A stretch of 64,000 bases of DNA from Sinorhizobium terangae (lineage in GTDB: Bacteria > Pseudomonadota > Alphaproteobacteria > Rhizobiales > Rhizobiaceae), in contig NZ_WITC01000057.1 in assembly GCF_009601505.1 (NCBI RefSeq), positions 62,001 to 126,000 of the forward strand, in the 5' to 3' direction. Shown here in pieces: positions 7,257 through 16,615 of this stretch (the stretch's first letter is position 1; every line of letters starts with the position of its first letter). Made by a program: the position numbers and the translations under genes. The notes below the pieces were generated by a model. The model did not search any database, had not been told where the DNA came from, and saw only the letters and a program-made list of their open reading frames with translations.

Positions 7257-9761
7257 ATGGGATCCGCGACGATCATCCAAACAAGAAATGCTGAACCGAT
7301 TGCCGGGTCGGGACGAACGGCCAGCATCGCCGTGGAGGGCATGACCTGTGCCTCCTGCGTCGCGAGAGTGGAAAAAGCCATACGCGCGGTGCCGGGCGTC
7401 ATGTCAGCTTCCGTCAATCTCGCCACGGAGCGGGCGGATGTGCGCTTCGACGCAACGGCGAGCCCCGCCGATATCGTCAAGGCGATCGAGAATACCGGCT
7501 ATGGCGCCTCCGAAGAGCTGATAGAGCTCGCCATCGACGGCATGACTTGTGCATCCTGCGTCGCCCGCATCGAGAAGGCGCTGAGGACCGTTCCCGGAAC
7601 CGTGGAGGCGAGTGTCAATCTTGCCAGCGAGAAGGCCACCGTTCGCGTCGTCAAAGGGCTTGCCTCCGTCGATATGCTGGTCGAAGCCGTGCGTAACGCC
7701 GGCTACGACGCCCGGCGCATCGCCGGCAAGCAGGATGCTGATCAGGAAACGGAGAAACGCGAACGGGAAAGCCGTCGCCTGAAGCTCTCTCTCACGATCG
7801 CCGCCATTCTGACGCTCCCTATTTTCGTGCTCGAGATGGGATCGCATTTCATCCCGGCGATCCACGATTTCGTCATGATCCGCATCGGCATGCAGGAAAG
7901 CTGGTATCTGCAGTTCGTGCTCGCGTCGCTTGCTCTCTTCGGTCCGGGCCTCCGCTTTTTCCAGAAGGGCGTGCCGGCGCTCCTTAGAGCGGCGCCGGAT
8001 ATGAACTCGCTGGTCGCGATCGGCGCGTTTGCCGCCTGGATTTACTCCGTGGTTGCAACCTTCGCGCCGGACCTGCTGCCGGCCGACACCGCCAATGTGT
8101 ACTATGAAGCGGCGGCCGTGATCGTCACGCTGATCCTGCTTGGCCGGTTCCTCGAAGCGCGCGCCAAAGGCCGCACGTCAGAGGCAATCAGGCACCTCAT
8201 GGGGCTCCAGCCGAAGACGGCCCGCGTCATCCGCAATGGCGAAACGGTGGAGATTGCGATTGCCGATGTGCATGCCGGTGACGTCGTTGTCGTGCGCCCC
8301 GGCGAAAGGATCGCCGTCGATGGCGTGGTCGTCGAAGGCAACTCCTATGTCGATGAATCGATGATCACCGGCGAGCCGGTCCCAGTCCAGAAAGCGGACG
8401 GAGCCGAAGTCGTCGGCGGTACGATCAACAAGACCGGTGCCTTCAGCTTCCGCGCCACCAAGGTCGGAGCGGATACGGTGCTGGCGCAGATCATCCGCAT
8501 GGTCGAACAGGCGCAGGGCGCGAAGCTACCGATCCAGTCGCTCGTCGATCGCGTCACCGCCTGGTTCGTGCCCGCGGTCATGGCGATCGCCTTTGCAACG
8601 TTCCTCGTCTGGCTCGTCTTCGGCCCAGATCCTGCGCTGACCTTCGCGCTCGTCAACGGCGTTGCCGTCCTCATCATCGCCTGCCCTTGCGCGATGGGGC
8701 TCGCAACGCCCACCTCCATCATGGTCGGAACCGGCCGTGCCGCCGAAATGGGCGTGCTCTTCCGCAAGGGCGAAGCCTTGCAGACGTTGCGCAATGCCGA
8801 AATCATCGCGGTCGACAAGACCGGTACCTTGACCCGGGGCCGGCCCGAGCTGACCGACCTCGAAGCCGCTGCGGGCTTTGACAGCAATTCCGTCCTTGCG
8901 CTCATCGCCAGCGTCGAAGCGCGTTCCGAGCATCCGATCGCGGAGGCTATCGTTTCTGCGGCGAGGAATGCGGATTTGACGATCAGCGAAGCGAAGCATT
9001 TCGAGGCGATCCCTGGTTTCGGGACTCGCGCCAATGTTTTCGGACACACGGTCCTGGTCGGGGCCGACCGGCTGATGGCGCGCGAGGGCATCGACATCGC
9101 TGTCTTCGCCGATCACGCCCGCCGTCTTGGCGACGAAGGCAAGAGCCCGCTTTATGCGGCGGTCGACGGCAAGCTCGCGGCGATCATCGCCGTCGCCGAT
9201 CCGATCAAGGAAACGACGCCGCAGGCGATCCGCATGCTGCATCAGCTTGGCCTCAGGATCGCGATGATCACCGGAGACAACCGCCGCACGGCGGAGGCGA
9301 TCGCGCGCAAGCTCGGAATCGACGAGGTCGTTGCCGAGGTCCTGCCGGACGGAAAGGTCGCCGCCCTGATGCGGCTGAAGGCGGAAGGGCGCAATGTCGC
9401 CTTCGTCGGCGACGGCATCAACGATGCGCCGGCGCTCGCCGCAGCCGATGTCGGGCTGGCGATCGGCACCGGGACGGATGTCGCCATCGAGAGCGCCGAC
9501 GTCGTGCTGATGTCCGGCGATCTCCTCGGCGTGCCGAATGCCATCGCGCTTTCCAAGGCAACGATCCGCAACATCAAGGAGAACCTGTTCTGGGCCTTCG
9601 CCTATAATATGGTGCTGATACCGGTCGCCGCCGGCGTGCTTTATCCGGCCTACGGCATGTTGCTTTCGCCCATCTTTGCGGCCGGCGCGATGGCACTTTC
9701 CAGCGTCTTTGTGGTCGGCAATGCGCTGCGTCTCAAGCGGTTCAGGAGGCCTTTCGCGTGA
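7257..9761 (+). CDS. actP: Cu(I)-exporting P1B-type ATPase (ActP/CopA)
   Basis: This 834-residue inner-membrane pump exports Cu(I) using ATP. Two N-terminal HMA domains are present (GMTCASC at residues 28-34 and 95-101), then eight predicted membrane helices with the transport-site CPC at 476-478. The phosphorylated aspartate is Asp520 in DKTGT, and [10 protein letters not shown] lies near residue 720. This arrangement matches rhizobial ActP, named for a copper- and acid-sensitive phenotype. It sits between the chaperone and the hmrR-like regulator, and no second copper promoter was seen, so the whole set probably depends on the site at 6886-6916. Confidence 0.95.
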   Translation: MGSATIIQTRNAEPIAGSGRTASIAVEGMTCASCVARVEKAIRAVPGVMSASVNLATERADVRFDATASPADIVKAIENTGYGASEELIELAIDGMTCASCVARIEKALRTVPGTVEASVNLASEKATVRVVKGLASVDMLVEAVRNAGYDARRIAGKQDADQETEKRERESRRLKLSLTIAAILTLPIFVLEMGSHFIPAIHDFVMIRIGMQESWYLQFVLASLALFGPGLRFFQKGVPALLRAAPDMNSLVAIGAFAAWIYSVVATFAPDLLPADTANVYYEAAAVIVTLILLGRFLEARAKGRTSEAIRHLMGLQPKTARVIRNGETVEIAIADVHAGDVVVVRPGERIAVDGVVVEGNSYVDESMITGEPVPVQKADGAEVVGGTINKTGAFSFRATKVGADTVLAQIIRMVEQAQGAKLPIQSLVDRVTAWFVPAVMAIAFATFLVWLVFGPDPALTFALVNGVAVLIIACPCAMGLATPTSIMVGTGRAAEMGVLFRKGEALQTLRNAEIIAVDKTGTLTRGRPELTDLEAAAGFDSNSVLALIASVEARSEHPIAEAIVSAARNADLTISEAKHFEAIPGFGTRANVFGHTVLVGADRLMAREGIDIAVFADHARRLGDEGKSPLYAAVDGKLAAIIAVADPIKETTPQAIRMLHQLGLRIAMITGDNRRTAEAIARKLGIDEVVAEVLPDGKVAALMRLKAEGRNVAFVGDGINDAPALAAADVGLAIGTGTDVAIESADVVLMSGDLLGVPNAIALSKATIRNIKENLFWAFAYNMVLIPVAAGVLYPAYGMLLSPIFAAGAMALSSVFVVGNALRLKRFRRPFA

Positions 9762-9785
9762 GGCTGCCGCCGTTCGATGATGCTG

Positions 9786-9843
9786 GGCGCCATTGGCGCC
9801 TCGCATGCGAAGTTCCTATATCAGCGGCAAGCTTTACCGCTAG
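9786..9843 (+). other. Two short hairpins between actP and hmrR
   Basis: GGCGCC at 9786-9791 and 9795-9800 pair around ATT. A second stem, AGCGG with CCGCT, lies at about 9823-9842, just before the regulator start. They may tune regulator translation or read-through from actP; the function is inferred. Confidence 0.4.
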
Positions 9844-9857
9844 AAAATGGTGATGTC

Positions 9858-10325
9858 ATGAATATCGGCGATGTCGCGCGCGCCTCCGGCGTCTCGACGA
9901 AAATGATCCGCTACTACGAGACGATCGGCCTTATTCCTCCGGCCAGCCGCAGCGAATCCGGTTACCGCAACTATGGCGACAAGGACGTCCATACGCTGCG
10001 CTTCATCCGCCGTGCTCGCGATCTCGGCTTCACGGTCGAGCAAATGGCGGATCTTCTGGCGCTCTGGCGGGACCGCTCGCGCTCCAGCAGCGAGGTCAAG
10101 AAGATCGCGCTCGACCAGGTGGAAATCCTGGAACGCAAGGCTGAAGAACTGAAGGCCATGAGCCGGACGCTCAAGCATCTTGCCGCCCATTGCCACGGCG
10201 ACGAGCGGCCGGATTGTCCGATCCTCGACGACCTTGCCGACGCGAAGGTGAACTCCGTCAAGGTCCAGGAACCGGCCCGCTTCGGCCGAAATGGCATCGA
10301 CCCCATGCGGGTCAGGTCACGATGA
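9858..10325 (+). CDS. hmrR: Copper-responsive MerR-family activator (HmrR/CueR)
   Basis: The 155-residue regulator starts MNIGDVARASGVSTKMIRYY, the MerR winged-helix signature, followed by a dimerisation helix and the metal-binding loop with Cys112 and Cys120 (HCHGDERPDC). These positions equal the Cu(I)-binding cysteines of CueR. It activates the 19-base-spacer promoter upstream of the chaperone and ATPase genes. It is encoded 96 bases after actP, on the same strand. ATG 9858 is chosen because the MerR domain begins there; the open frame extends upstream without homology. Confidence 0.94.
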   Translation: MNIGDVARASGVSTKMIRYYETIGLIPPASRSESGYRNYGDKDVHTLRFIRRARDLGFTVEQMADLLALWRDRSRSSSEVKKIALDQVEILERKAEELKAMSRTLKHLAAHCHGDERPDCPILDDLADAKVNSVKVQEPARFGRNGIDPMRVRSR

Positions 10326-10342
10326 TTCTCGGCTGCTGAGGA

Positions 10343-11092
10343 TTATTTCGCCACGAAAAGCAGATCGAAGCCCCTGAACTCGCGCCGGGAGACCGATTTG
10401 CGGATCGCCGCCCAGATGGCGGACGGATTTTCGAGCCTGAACCCGCGAAAGCTCCGGATGAGACGCACCGTGGCGGCGATCGTTCGAAGCGCGCGTAAAA
10501 AACGCGGACCGGAGAGCGAGGCGGCGAGGATCTGCGGATGCACCGCGATCAGCACACCCGCCGTTCTCTTGCGGTCGATCGCCCGAAACTGGTCGAGGGC
10601 CTTGTATTCGTAGCCTTCGATGTCGATCTTGAAGCAGAGCCGCTCCGTCCTCGCCATTTTCTGAAGGTCAGGAATGGTGACGGTTTGCGCCGTGACGGCC
10701 AGACCGGTGTCGTCGGCAATCAGCGCCGAGGTTTCGGAGCTGCCGAAGCCGCCGCCGACCGAGTGCAGCACCAGGCATTCATCCTGAGAGAGCGCCGCGT
10801 TGATAAGCTTCACTTCGCCCGTATTCTCGCGCTGCATCTCGGAGAGTATCCCGAAGCACACCGGATCGGGCTCGACGGTAATGACATTGTCGGCGATCTG
10901 CGCCGCCCAATAGGGTGTCACGCCGATCCAGCCGCCGATATCGATGAAGGTCGTGGTACCGTCGACGAGTCGCTCGATATTGCGGAATGTACCGGGCTCC
11001 CATTGCCCGCCTTGCAGCCGGGCAAAGAAGCGCGCCTTCTCCGGCTTGTCGGGGAAATAAACTGTCTTCTGAAAATAGGTTATCGCGCGCAT
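10343..11092 (-). CDS. FkbM-family SAM-dependent methyltransferase
   Basis: The 249-residue protein has an SAM-binding core: TTFIDIGGWIGVT (motif I, near residue 47), VEPDPVCF (motif II, near 73), and KIDIEGYEYKAL (near 155), the FkbM hallmark where Asp/Glu contacts precede a hydrophobic patch. FkbM enzymes O-methylate sugars or other hydroxyls. It ends 17 bases from the convergent hmrR stop. The upstream cyclic-nucleotide-binding gene is 117 bases away on the same strand. Its substrate is unknown; a surface glycan sugar is plausible given the polysaccharide-rich surroundings. Confidence 0.88.
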   Translation of the reverse strand: MRAITYFQKTVYFPDKPEKARFFARLQGGQWEPGTFRNIERLVDGTTTFIDIGGWIGVTPYWAAQIADNVITVEPDPVCFGILSEMQRENTGEVKLINAALSQDECLVLHSVGGGFGSSETSALIADDTGLAVTAQTVTIPDLQKMARTERLCFKIDIEGYEYKALDQFRAIDRKRTAGVLIAVHPQILAASLSGPRFLRALRTIAATVRLIRSFRGFRLENPSAIWAAIRKSVSRREFRGFDLLFVAK

Positions 11093-11209
11093 CGCGCCTC
11101 TTTAGTGCATTTCGGGGCGACGTGTGAAGCGGTCCCGCTGAGAACGCGGTAAACAAAGAGTCAGAGCGACACCGCCAAGGTGTGCCGTTCAAGAACGACC
11201 CAATGGCGC

Positions 11210-11707
11210 TTACGCCTCTGCCCGCTGGGCGCGGCTGCGCGCTTCAGTGAGTTCGGAGGTAGTCTGGCTGAGACGGTCGGCGAGCACGCGCATGATTTCC
11301 ACCGCCATCTCCGGGAAGTCCGCCAGCAATTTCAAGAAATCGTCCTTGCGAATGCGCAGCGCCTCGAGGGCCGAGCTGGTCTTGACCGTCGCCGTGCGCG
11401 GCGTGTTGCAGAGAATGGCGATTTCACCGACGATCGAATTCTGCTCCACCTCGGCGACCTTCAATTGCCCGGTTGGCGTTGCAACCAAGACATCGGCTCG
11501 CCCGGAAAGGATCACATAGGCGGCATCGCCGATATCGCCCTGATGAAAGAGACTTTCTCCCGCGCTGTACATTACCCTGTCGGAGGTGAACGCCAGAAGT
11601 TTGAGCTTGGCTGGCGGCAAGCCGGAAAACAGTGTGATCCGGCGCAGCATTTCCACTTCGTCTTTTAGGAGCATGACAGTCCGTTTCTCCGAGTGTGTCG
11701 CGAGCAT
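11210..11707 (-). CDS. Cyclic-nucleotide-binding (CRP-like sensor) domain protein without DNA-binding domain
   Basis: This 165-residue protein is one cNMP-binding beta-barrel with flanking helices. The phosphate-binding cassette is VGEIAILCNTPRTATV, with the Gly-Glu pair and Arg that contact the cyclic phosphate. There is no helix-turn-helix; the C-terminus is a helical SQTTSELTEARSRAQ. Start ATG 11707 has GGGAGG five bases upstream. It lies downstream of the degenerate ABC protein on the same strand with 59 bases between them, so the two are probably co-transcribed. It may give that membrane protein a cyclic-nucleotide input (inference). Confidence 0.88.
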   Translation of the reverse strand: MLATHSEKRTVMLLKDEVEMLRRITLFSGLPPAKLKLLAFTSDRVMYSAGESLFHQGDIGDAAYVILSGRADVLVATPTGQLKVAEVEQNSIVGEIAILCNTPRTATVKTSSALEALRIRKDDFLKLLADFPEMAVEIMRVLADRLSQTTSELTEARSRAQRAEA

Positions 11708-11766
11708 AAGCACCTCCCGCCCCTTGAAATGGGGAAATATGCTTGCTCCCTCACATTAATATTACA

Positions 11767-14478
11767 TCAAGATGCCAGTTCCTTGTAGTCGCTGTCTTTC
11801 GCAGATGTTTCCACAGCTTCGTCGCTTATAAGATGGCCGTTTTCGAAGTGGGCCCGGCGATCGAACAACTCCGAAAGAGCCGGGTTGGCGAGTACCCAGA
11901 CGATCGCCGGCTTGCGGTCTTCCTGCCTCAGGAAGGCAAAGACGTTGCGGGTGATCTGCTCCTGTGCTCGCTGGTCGAGCGCGAGCAGCGGCTGATTGAA
12001 GATGTAGAAGTCCGACATGCGGATCAATGCACGCGCAAGGTTGAGCTTCTGCCGCTGGCCCGCCGTCAACCGCTTGCCGCCGGCGCCGACGTCGAAGTCG
12101 AGTCCGAAGGCAAGCACGTCATTGTAAAGTCCGAGCGTTTCGAAGAGGTCGCGCACGATCGCGCGGATTCTCTCGGAGCCGTCGGTGTGCCTGTGGCCGA
12201 TACGGCCGAAAAGCACATTATCGATGATGCTGGACGATGCCATATAACGGTTCGGCTGATAGTGCTCGATGATGCCGACGAGATCCTCGGGCAGACCTTC
12301 GCTGAACTCCTGGCGCGCCGCGACGATCTGAGACATCAGTTCTTCGGACAGCAGGCCGAAGCGGTGGCGTGGCTCGATGTAACCGAAGCACAGGCGGATG
12401 ATCTTGATGGCATCATCCTCGGAGACTTCGTCGATCGCTCGTCCCCTTACTTTCTGGAGAAGCGCTTCGTAGGTCGGGATCTCTTCCGCCGACATGAAGG
12501 TGAGCTGCTGGAAGAACGGGTGGTCCGGAGGCAGGTCGCGGAACAGTTCGACGACGTTGCCGGCGATTTCCAGTCCCATTTCGTAGAAGCTCTCGTGCAG
12601 ACCGGCCCGCTTCAAGACCGTCTTGAAGAACGGGTGGCTTTCAAGTGCGATTTCCCACCGCGCCTGATCGGTCACCGTCCCGAAGAGCAGGTTTTCCCCG
12701 ATGGTCGCCTCGACATTGTAGGAACCAGGCTCGAAGAACACGACCAGATCACTGAGCTTCTCCGCCTCGAGACGCCTGCGAAGGGCCCCGCGCATCGCCA
12801 CGATCTCACCCGCAAAGGCTTCGTGCTGCGCGGGATCGATTGTCGAGCGGACGGCAAGCGCCATGATGTCGTTTGTGAGAAGCACCGTGTCGAGCACGGC
12901 TCTGACCTTCCCGAAGAGGTCATCCGGGCCGGTTGCACCTGCGGCTTCGTAATCGATCCAGTCGCTGTTGACGTCGAGCGAGGGATTGCCGGCAAGCTTC
13001 GCTTCCAGCAATTCCCACCGACGGTGGGCGGCCTTGTCGCCCTCGTAAACCACCTCTGTCAGCGGCGCGTGCTTGAGCCCGTAGAGCAGGTTATCGCCGA
13101 GGCTCCCCTGGAAGGTGAATACCTCCGATGAGGCATAGGAAATTCGCCGCCCGACGACCGATTCCGGCAGGTCGTGGATATCGTCGTCGCCGACGACGAT
13201 CCTGCCGCCTTCGGGCCATATGAGACGTCCGAAGGCTTCGGCGAGTGCCTCTCCCCCGCCGGTAGAGCCGCCCGTAATCGCGATGGCCTCGCCGGGGCGC
13301 ACCTGCAGCGACACGTGTTCTATGACCTTCGAGCCGCCATCATCGGCAACGGAAAGATTGACGGCTGCAAGGGTCGCCGTGATCGGCGCCACGGAGGTTA
13401 CCGAGATCGCCTGGACACTCGGATCGATCAGCGGCTCGACGCTGAACTGCTCGACGACCTGGGCGTATTTGACCTGCACGTCCTGGCGCGCCTGATCCCA
13501 ATCGATGAGTTCTTTCAGCGGTCCCGGCAGGTCTTTGTAGGCACCGATCACCGCAACGAGCTGGCCAATATCGAGCTGGCCGTGCAAGGCGAAGTAGCCG
13601 CCGATCGAGTAGAACAGGAATGGGGTGACCTGAGCCAGGAAGTTATTCAGGAATTTGACCAGGAACTTCCACTGATAGAGGTCGTAGCGGATCTTGAATA
13701 TCCGGCCGAGGCGGGCAGCAATGTCGGCTCTTTCATAATTGGACGTGTCGTGCCCGCGAATGGTCCCTATGCCGTCGACGATCTCGCCGACCCTTCCCGA
13801 CAATTGGCGCGCCGTCAGCTGGCGCTCGCGTCCGAGCACGATCAGCCGCCGGCGCATGCGTGGAATGATCACTGCCTGTATCGCGACGATGAAGGCGGCA
13901 AGGAGACCCAGCCACAGGCTCTGGAGCAGAATGAAAATCAGCGCCGTCAAAGCCTGGCCGCCGAGGAGCGCCGGCTGCACGAAGGCATCGCCGGTGAACC
14001 CGCCGAGCGGCTCGACCTCGTCCTTGATCATGGTCGAGATTTCGGCAGGCTTCACGCGCTTGAAGTGACTGGGCGGAAAGCGCAGCACCCGGTCGACGAG
14101 CTCGAAGCGGATGCGCCGCAGGAGTCGCTCGCCGAGCCGGCCCTTGTAGGTGTTGATGTAGAACTTGAAGAGCCCGTTGATGATGACGAGCAGCAGGAAG
14201 ACAAGGCTGAGGGCAAGCAGCATTCCCTCCCGCTCAAGTTGAAAGCCCGAAAACAGGTCGATCTCGCCGAAACCGGGCAGGTTGAAGGAAATCGGCAGGA
14301 AGGCCTGGGTCGACGCGGGTCCTTCGAAACCCTCGCCCTGAATCGGTCCGTTGACGATCTGCTTGGGAAGATCGAAGGACAGGAAGTAGGGTATCATCGA
14401 CAGCGCGACGACCAGCAGGATCCAAAGCTGCTGCTTGCTGGTGTGAGTCCAGATGTAGCGGGAAAGACGTGTTTCCAT
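11767..14478 (-). CDS. ABC-exporter-like protein with degenerate ATPase residues and a large insertion in the nucleotide-binding domain
   Basis: This 903-residue protein has an ABC-exporter membrane domain (about residues 15-325) followed by a much enlarged nucleotide-binding domain. Every catalytic landmark is altered. The Walker A region is GGSTGGGEA (403-411) with Glu410 where Lys is required. Walker B is FYIFNQP (824-830), with Asn828 and Gln829 replacing the Asp-Glu pair. The H-loop region reads VLANPA (Asn865), and the signature is LTAGQ (804-808). Three segments resemble the post-Q-loop motif: near 459-467 (LGDNLLYGL), 592-600 (TIGENLLFG) and 750-758 (SIIDNVLFG). ATG 14478 is chosen; a TTG at 14493 is the alternative. 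The reading frame is intact, so it is not a decayed pseudogene. It probably works without hydrolysis or with a partner. Confidence 0.85.
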   Translation of the reverse strand: METRLSRYIWTHTSKQQLWILLVVALSMIPYFLSFDLPKQIVNGPIQGEGFEGPASTQAFLPISFNLPGFGEIDLFSGFQLEREGMLLALSLVFLLLVIINGLFKFYINTYKGRLGERLLRRIRFELVDRVLRFPPSHFKRVKPAEISTMIKDEVEPLGGFTGDAFVQPALLGGQALTALIFILLQSLWLGLLAAFIVAIQAVIIPRMRRRLIVLGRERQLTARQLSGRVGEIVDGIGTIRGHDTSNYERADIAARLGRIFKIRYDLYQWKFLVKFLNNFLAQVTPFLFYSIGGYFALHGQLDIGQLVAVIGAYKDLPGPLKELIDWDQARQDVQVKYAQVVEQFSVEPLIDPSVQAISVTSVAPITATLAAVNLSVADDGGSKVIEHVSLQVRPGEAIAITGGSTGGGEALAEAFGRLIWPEGGRIVVGDDDIHDLPESVVGRRISYASSEVFTFQGSLGDNLLYGLKHAPLTEVVYEGDKAAHRRWELLEAKLAGNPSLDVNSDWIDYEAAGATGPDDLFGKVRAVLDTVLLTNDIMALAVRSTIDPAQHEAFAGEIVAMRGALRRRLEAEKLSDLVVFFEPGSYNVEATIGENLLFGTVTDQARWEIALESHPFFKTVLKRAGLHESFYEMGLEIAGNVVELFRDLPPDHPFFQQLTFMSAEEIPTYEALLQKVRGRAIDEVSEDDAIKIIRLCFGYIEPRHRFGLLSEELMSQIVAARQEFSEGLPEDLVGIIEHYQPNRYMASSSIIDNVLFGRIGHRHTDGSERIRAIVRDLFETLGLYNDVLAFGLDFDVGAGGKRLTAGQRQKLNLARALIRMSDFYIFNQPLLALDQRAQEQITRNVFAFLRQEDRKPAIVWVLANPALSELFDRRAHFENGHLISDEAVETSAKDSDYKELAS

Positions 14479-14790
14479 GTGCTGGCAATACAACCTAACT
14501 TAAATACGGGATCGCCGGGCCGATCGGGCCGGCAGCCTTCCGTCGCAAATGGTTCCAGTCCATCAAATCTTCAATGGACTCGCGCTTCATCCACGGAATC
14601 GTGACTGCCCGGCATGAGAGCAGAGCCCTGCCCCATGTCAAGCGGACACGAACCACGAGTAACATCCGTCGAACAGATCGCCCCTTCAGCAAAGCCCCGA
14701 CGGTTCCTTGCAGACGTGGCGGGCATCCGCGGATCGAGGTATACTCGCGCGTGGCTTGCACTCGCCTATTCGCAAGCTTACAACAGCCTT
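14479..14790. other. Divergent intergenic region with a 7-base inverted repeat
   Basis: This region separates the ABC-like gene from the methyltransferase-like gene. AGTCCAT at 14557-14563 and ATGGACT at 14574-14580 form an inverted repeat with a 10-base centre. The frame of the downstream gene stays open to 14614, but that stretch encodes an arginine- and proline-rich peptide unlike the rest and is not included in the gene call. Promoters for both genes must lie here. Confidence 0.5.
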
Positions 14791-15459
14791 ATGATGCATG
14801 CCACCCATACTCCACCCGAAGATTGGCACGAGAACGCCTATGATCTCGTGCGCGGGATCGCTGCCTATTCCGGTAGCGCCGTCGTGGAGGGGATAGGCAG
14901 GGTAATCGCCCAGCATCGGGATGCGGACATCGCCAACGCGTTCAACTATAAGCAGGTCGGCTGCAAGATCTGGGCACGTGACAAGCTGCTCGAAAGCGTC
15001 GGCTCGACCTTCGGCCGGATTGCGGTTTTGGGCGGCTGGTACGGCGTTCTGCCCGCGATTCTTTTCGAAGACACGCGCTTCACCATCCGCGCCATCGACA
15101 GTTACGACATCGATCCCGCGGTGGAAGAGGTCGCACGCACGCTCAATTCAGCACATGGTGACCGTTTCCGCGCGATCACCGCCGATATGTACGCTCTCGA
15201 CTATCGAACAATCGGAGCCGACCTGATCGTCAACACGAGTTGCGAGCACATTGCCGATCTCAAGCTCTGGCTTGAGCTCCTTCCTCCGGGGGCTCGCGTC
15301 CTCTTACAGTCGAACGACTACTTCAGCGAACCGACGCATGTAAGCTGCGTAGCCTCGCTCGAGGAATTCCAGACGCGGGCCGGTCTTGCGAAGCTCGATT
15401 TCGCAGGCGCGTTGCCGATGAAGAAATACAATCGCTTCATGCTGATCGGGGCGGTCTGA
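14791..15459 (+). CDS. SAM-dependent methyltransferase-like protein
   Basis: The 222-residue product has a Rossmann-type methyltransferase pattern. IAVLGGWYGVLPAIL (motif I, near residue 71) comes first, then IDSYDIDPAVEEV (acidic loop, near residue 94) and DLIVNTSCEHIAD (motif IV position, near 142). I do not recognise the substrate class. The start is uncertain: ATG 14791 is picked because similarity to methyltransferase folds begins after it, but no good ribosome-binding site precedes it and the frame is open to 14614. Its last 23 bases overlap the convergent glycosyltransferase gene. Confidence 0.65.
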   Translation: MMHATHTPPEDWHENAYDLVRGIAAYSGSAVVEGIGRVIAQHRDADIANAFNYKQVGCKIWARDKLLESVGSTFGRIAVLGGWYGVLPAILFEDTRFTIRAIDSYDIDPAVEEVARTLNSAHGDRFRAITADMYALDYRTIGADLIVNTSCEHIADLKLWLELLPPGARVLLQSNDYFSEPTHVSCVASLEEFQTRAGLAKLDFAGALPMKKYNRFMLIGAV

Positions 15460-16615
15460 CCACCCGCTGCCGCAGTTCTTCCCTCAGGATCGCTGCAGTC
15501 CTGGCAGCGCCGGTAAGATCGAGCGGCGGGATCTCCGGCTTCGGCCGCGCAAGCATCGCCTCAATGTCCCGTGCGAGCCGGTCGGACGTGATGCCTTCCT
15601 CCGGCAGGACGCCCGCGAGGCCGAGCCTTTCGAGCCGTGCTGCGCGGGTGCTCTGCTCGGTTTCGCCGGCCGCCGTGAAGGGAATGAGCAACGAGCCGCA
15701 GCCGGCGCGAAGAATGTCGCACACGGTGTTGTATCCTGCCTGCGAGACGGAGAGCCGCGCGCCCGCGAGCAGGCCCGCAAAATCCTGGCGAAAGCGGAAG
15801 AGGCTGACCCCGGCGGGAGCTGCCGCGGCGAGAACGTCGAAGTCGCCTTGCGGCAGGTTCGGGCCGGTGACGATGCACCAGCGAAGCGCCTTTGGCAGCA
15901 TCGCTGCGGCGCCGAGTGCCGCACTGATCAGGTCCTTGCCGACCGCACCACCACCGGCCGAAACCACGATGTCGAAGTTCTCGTTCGCTTCGGCCGGCGG
16001 CGGCGGTGCGACGAGACCCGTGTAGGCTACCTTTTCCGCGATCTCGCCCGCAAGCGGAAAGGTTTCCTCAAGGCGCGCAAAGGCCGGATCGCCGTGGACG
16101 AGCACAAGATCGAAATGCGCCTTTACGAGATCCACGGTCTCCTCGGTACGGCCGGGTTTCACCCGTTCCTGCAGGATGTCGCGCAGCGAAGTCGCCACCA
16201 ACGGCCGCGGCTCCATTGCCGCGATGGCATCGAGCAGCGGCAGCAATTCGAAGCGCATCTGTCTGCGACCGAACGGGAAAGCCTCGATGATGACGACATC
16301 GGGCTTTGCGGCATGCAGCGCCTGGATCAACAGGTTCTTGCGGTGCTGCTGGAAAGCATTCGTGACCGGATTGCCGTCGGCATCGCTAAGACCCGAAAAG
16401 CCCTTGTCGCCGGCTAATATCGGCGGCAGCGCGATCGTCGCCAGGCCCTCGCCCGGAAACCCGGGAACGGGTGCGCCGCCCGTCACCATCGTGACTTCGA
16501 AGCCGTCGGCAGCCAACGCTTTAGCGATACGGCTCGCCCGTGCCAGATGCCCGATGCCGAGCAGATGCTGCACGTAGAAGAAGACGCGACGATTGCTCAA
16601 GAGGCTTTGCTCCAC
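15437..16615 (-). CDS. Predicted glycosyltransferase (GT28/MGT-like, COG4671 type)
   Basis: The 392-residue protein begins with VFFYVQHLLGIGHLARASRI, the glycine/histidine N-terminal motif of GT-B enzymes of the MurG/MGT kind. Its C-terminal donor domain carries RLSVSQAGYNTVCDILRAG and PFTAAGETEQSTRAARLERLG. These motifs fit a nucleotide-sugar-dependent transferase acting at the inner face of the membrane. It overlaps the preceding glycosyltransferase gene by 19 bases, so they are translationally coupled. It shares this architecture with the gene at 17849-19063. Acceptor and sugar are unknown. Confidence 0.82.
   Translation of the reverse strand: MEQSLLSNRRVFFYVQHLLGIGHLARASRIAKALAADGFEVTMVTGGAPVPGFPGEGLATIALPPILAGDKGFSGLSDADGNPVTNAFQQHRKNLLIQALHAAKPDVVIIEAFPFGRRQMRFELLPLLDAIAAMEPRPLVATSLRDILQERVKPGRTEETVDLVKAHFDLVLVHGDPAFARLEETFPLAGEIAEKVAYTGLVAPPPPAEANENFDIVVSAGGGAVGKDLISAALGAAAMLPKALRWCIVTGPNLPQGDFDVLAAAAPAGVSLFRFRQDFAGLLAGARLSVSQAGYNTVCDILRAGCGSLLIPFTAAGETEQSTRAARLERLGLAGVLPEEGITSDRLARDIEAMLARPKPEIPPLDLTGAARTAAILREELRQRVVRPPRSA

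Noticed and set aside
8526-9806. 426-codon minus-strand frame across the copper ATPase gene
   Set aside because: It lies wholly opposite actP, has low-complexity Arg/Gly/Asp composition and no ribosome-binding site.
11743-14604. Two long plus-strand frames opposite the ABC-like gene
   Set aside because: Both are shadow frames of the minus-strand gene, whose membrane and signature motifs are clear.
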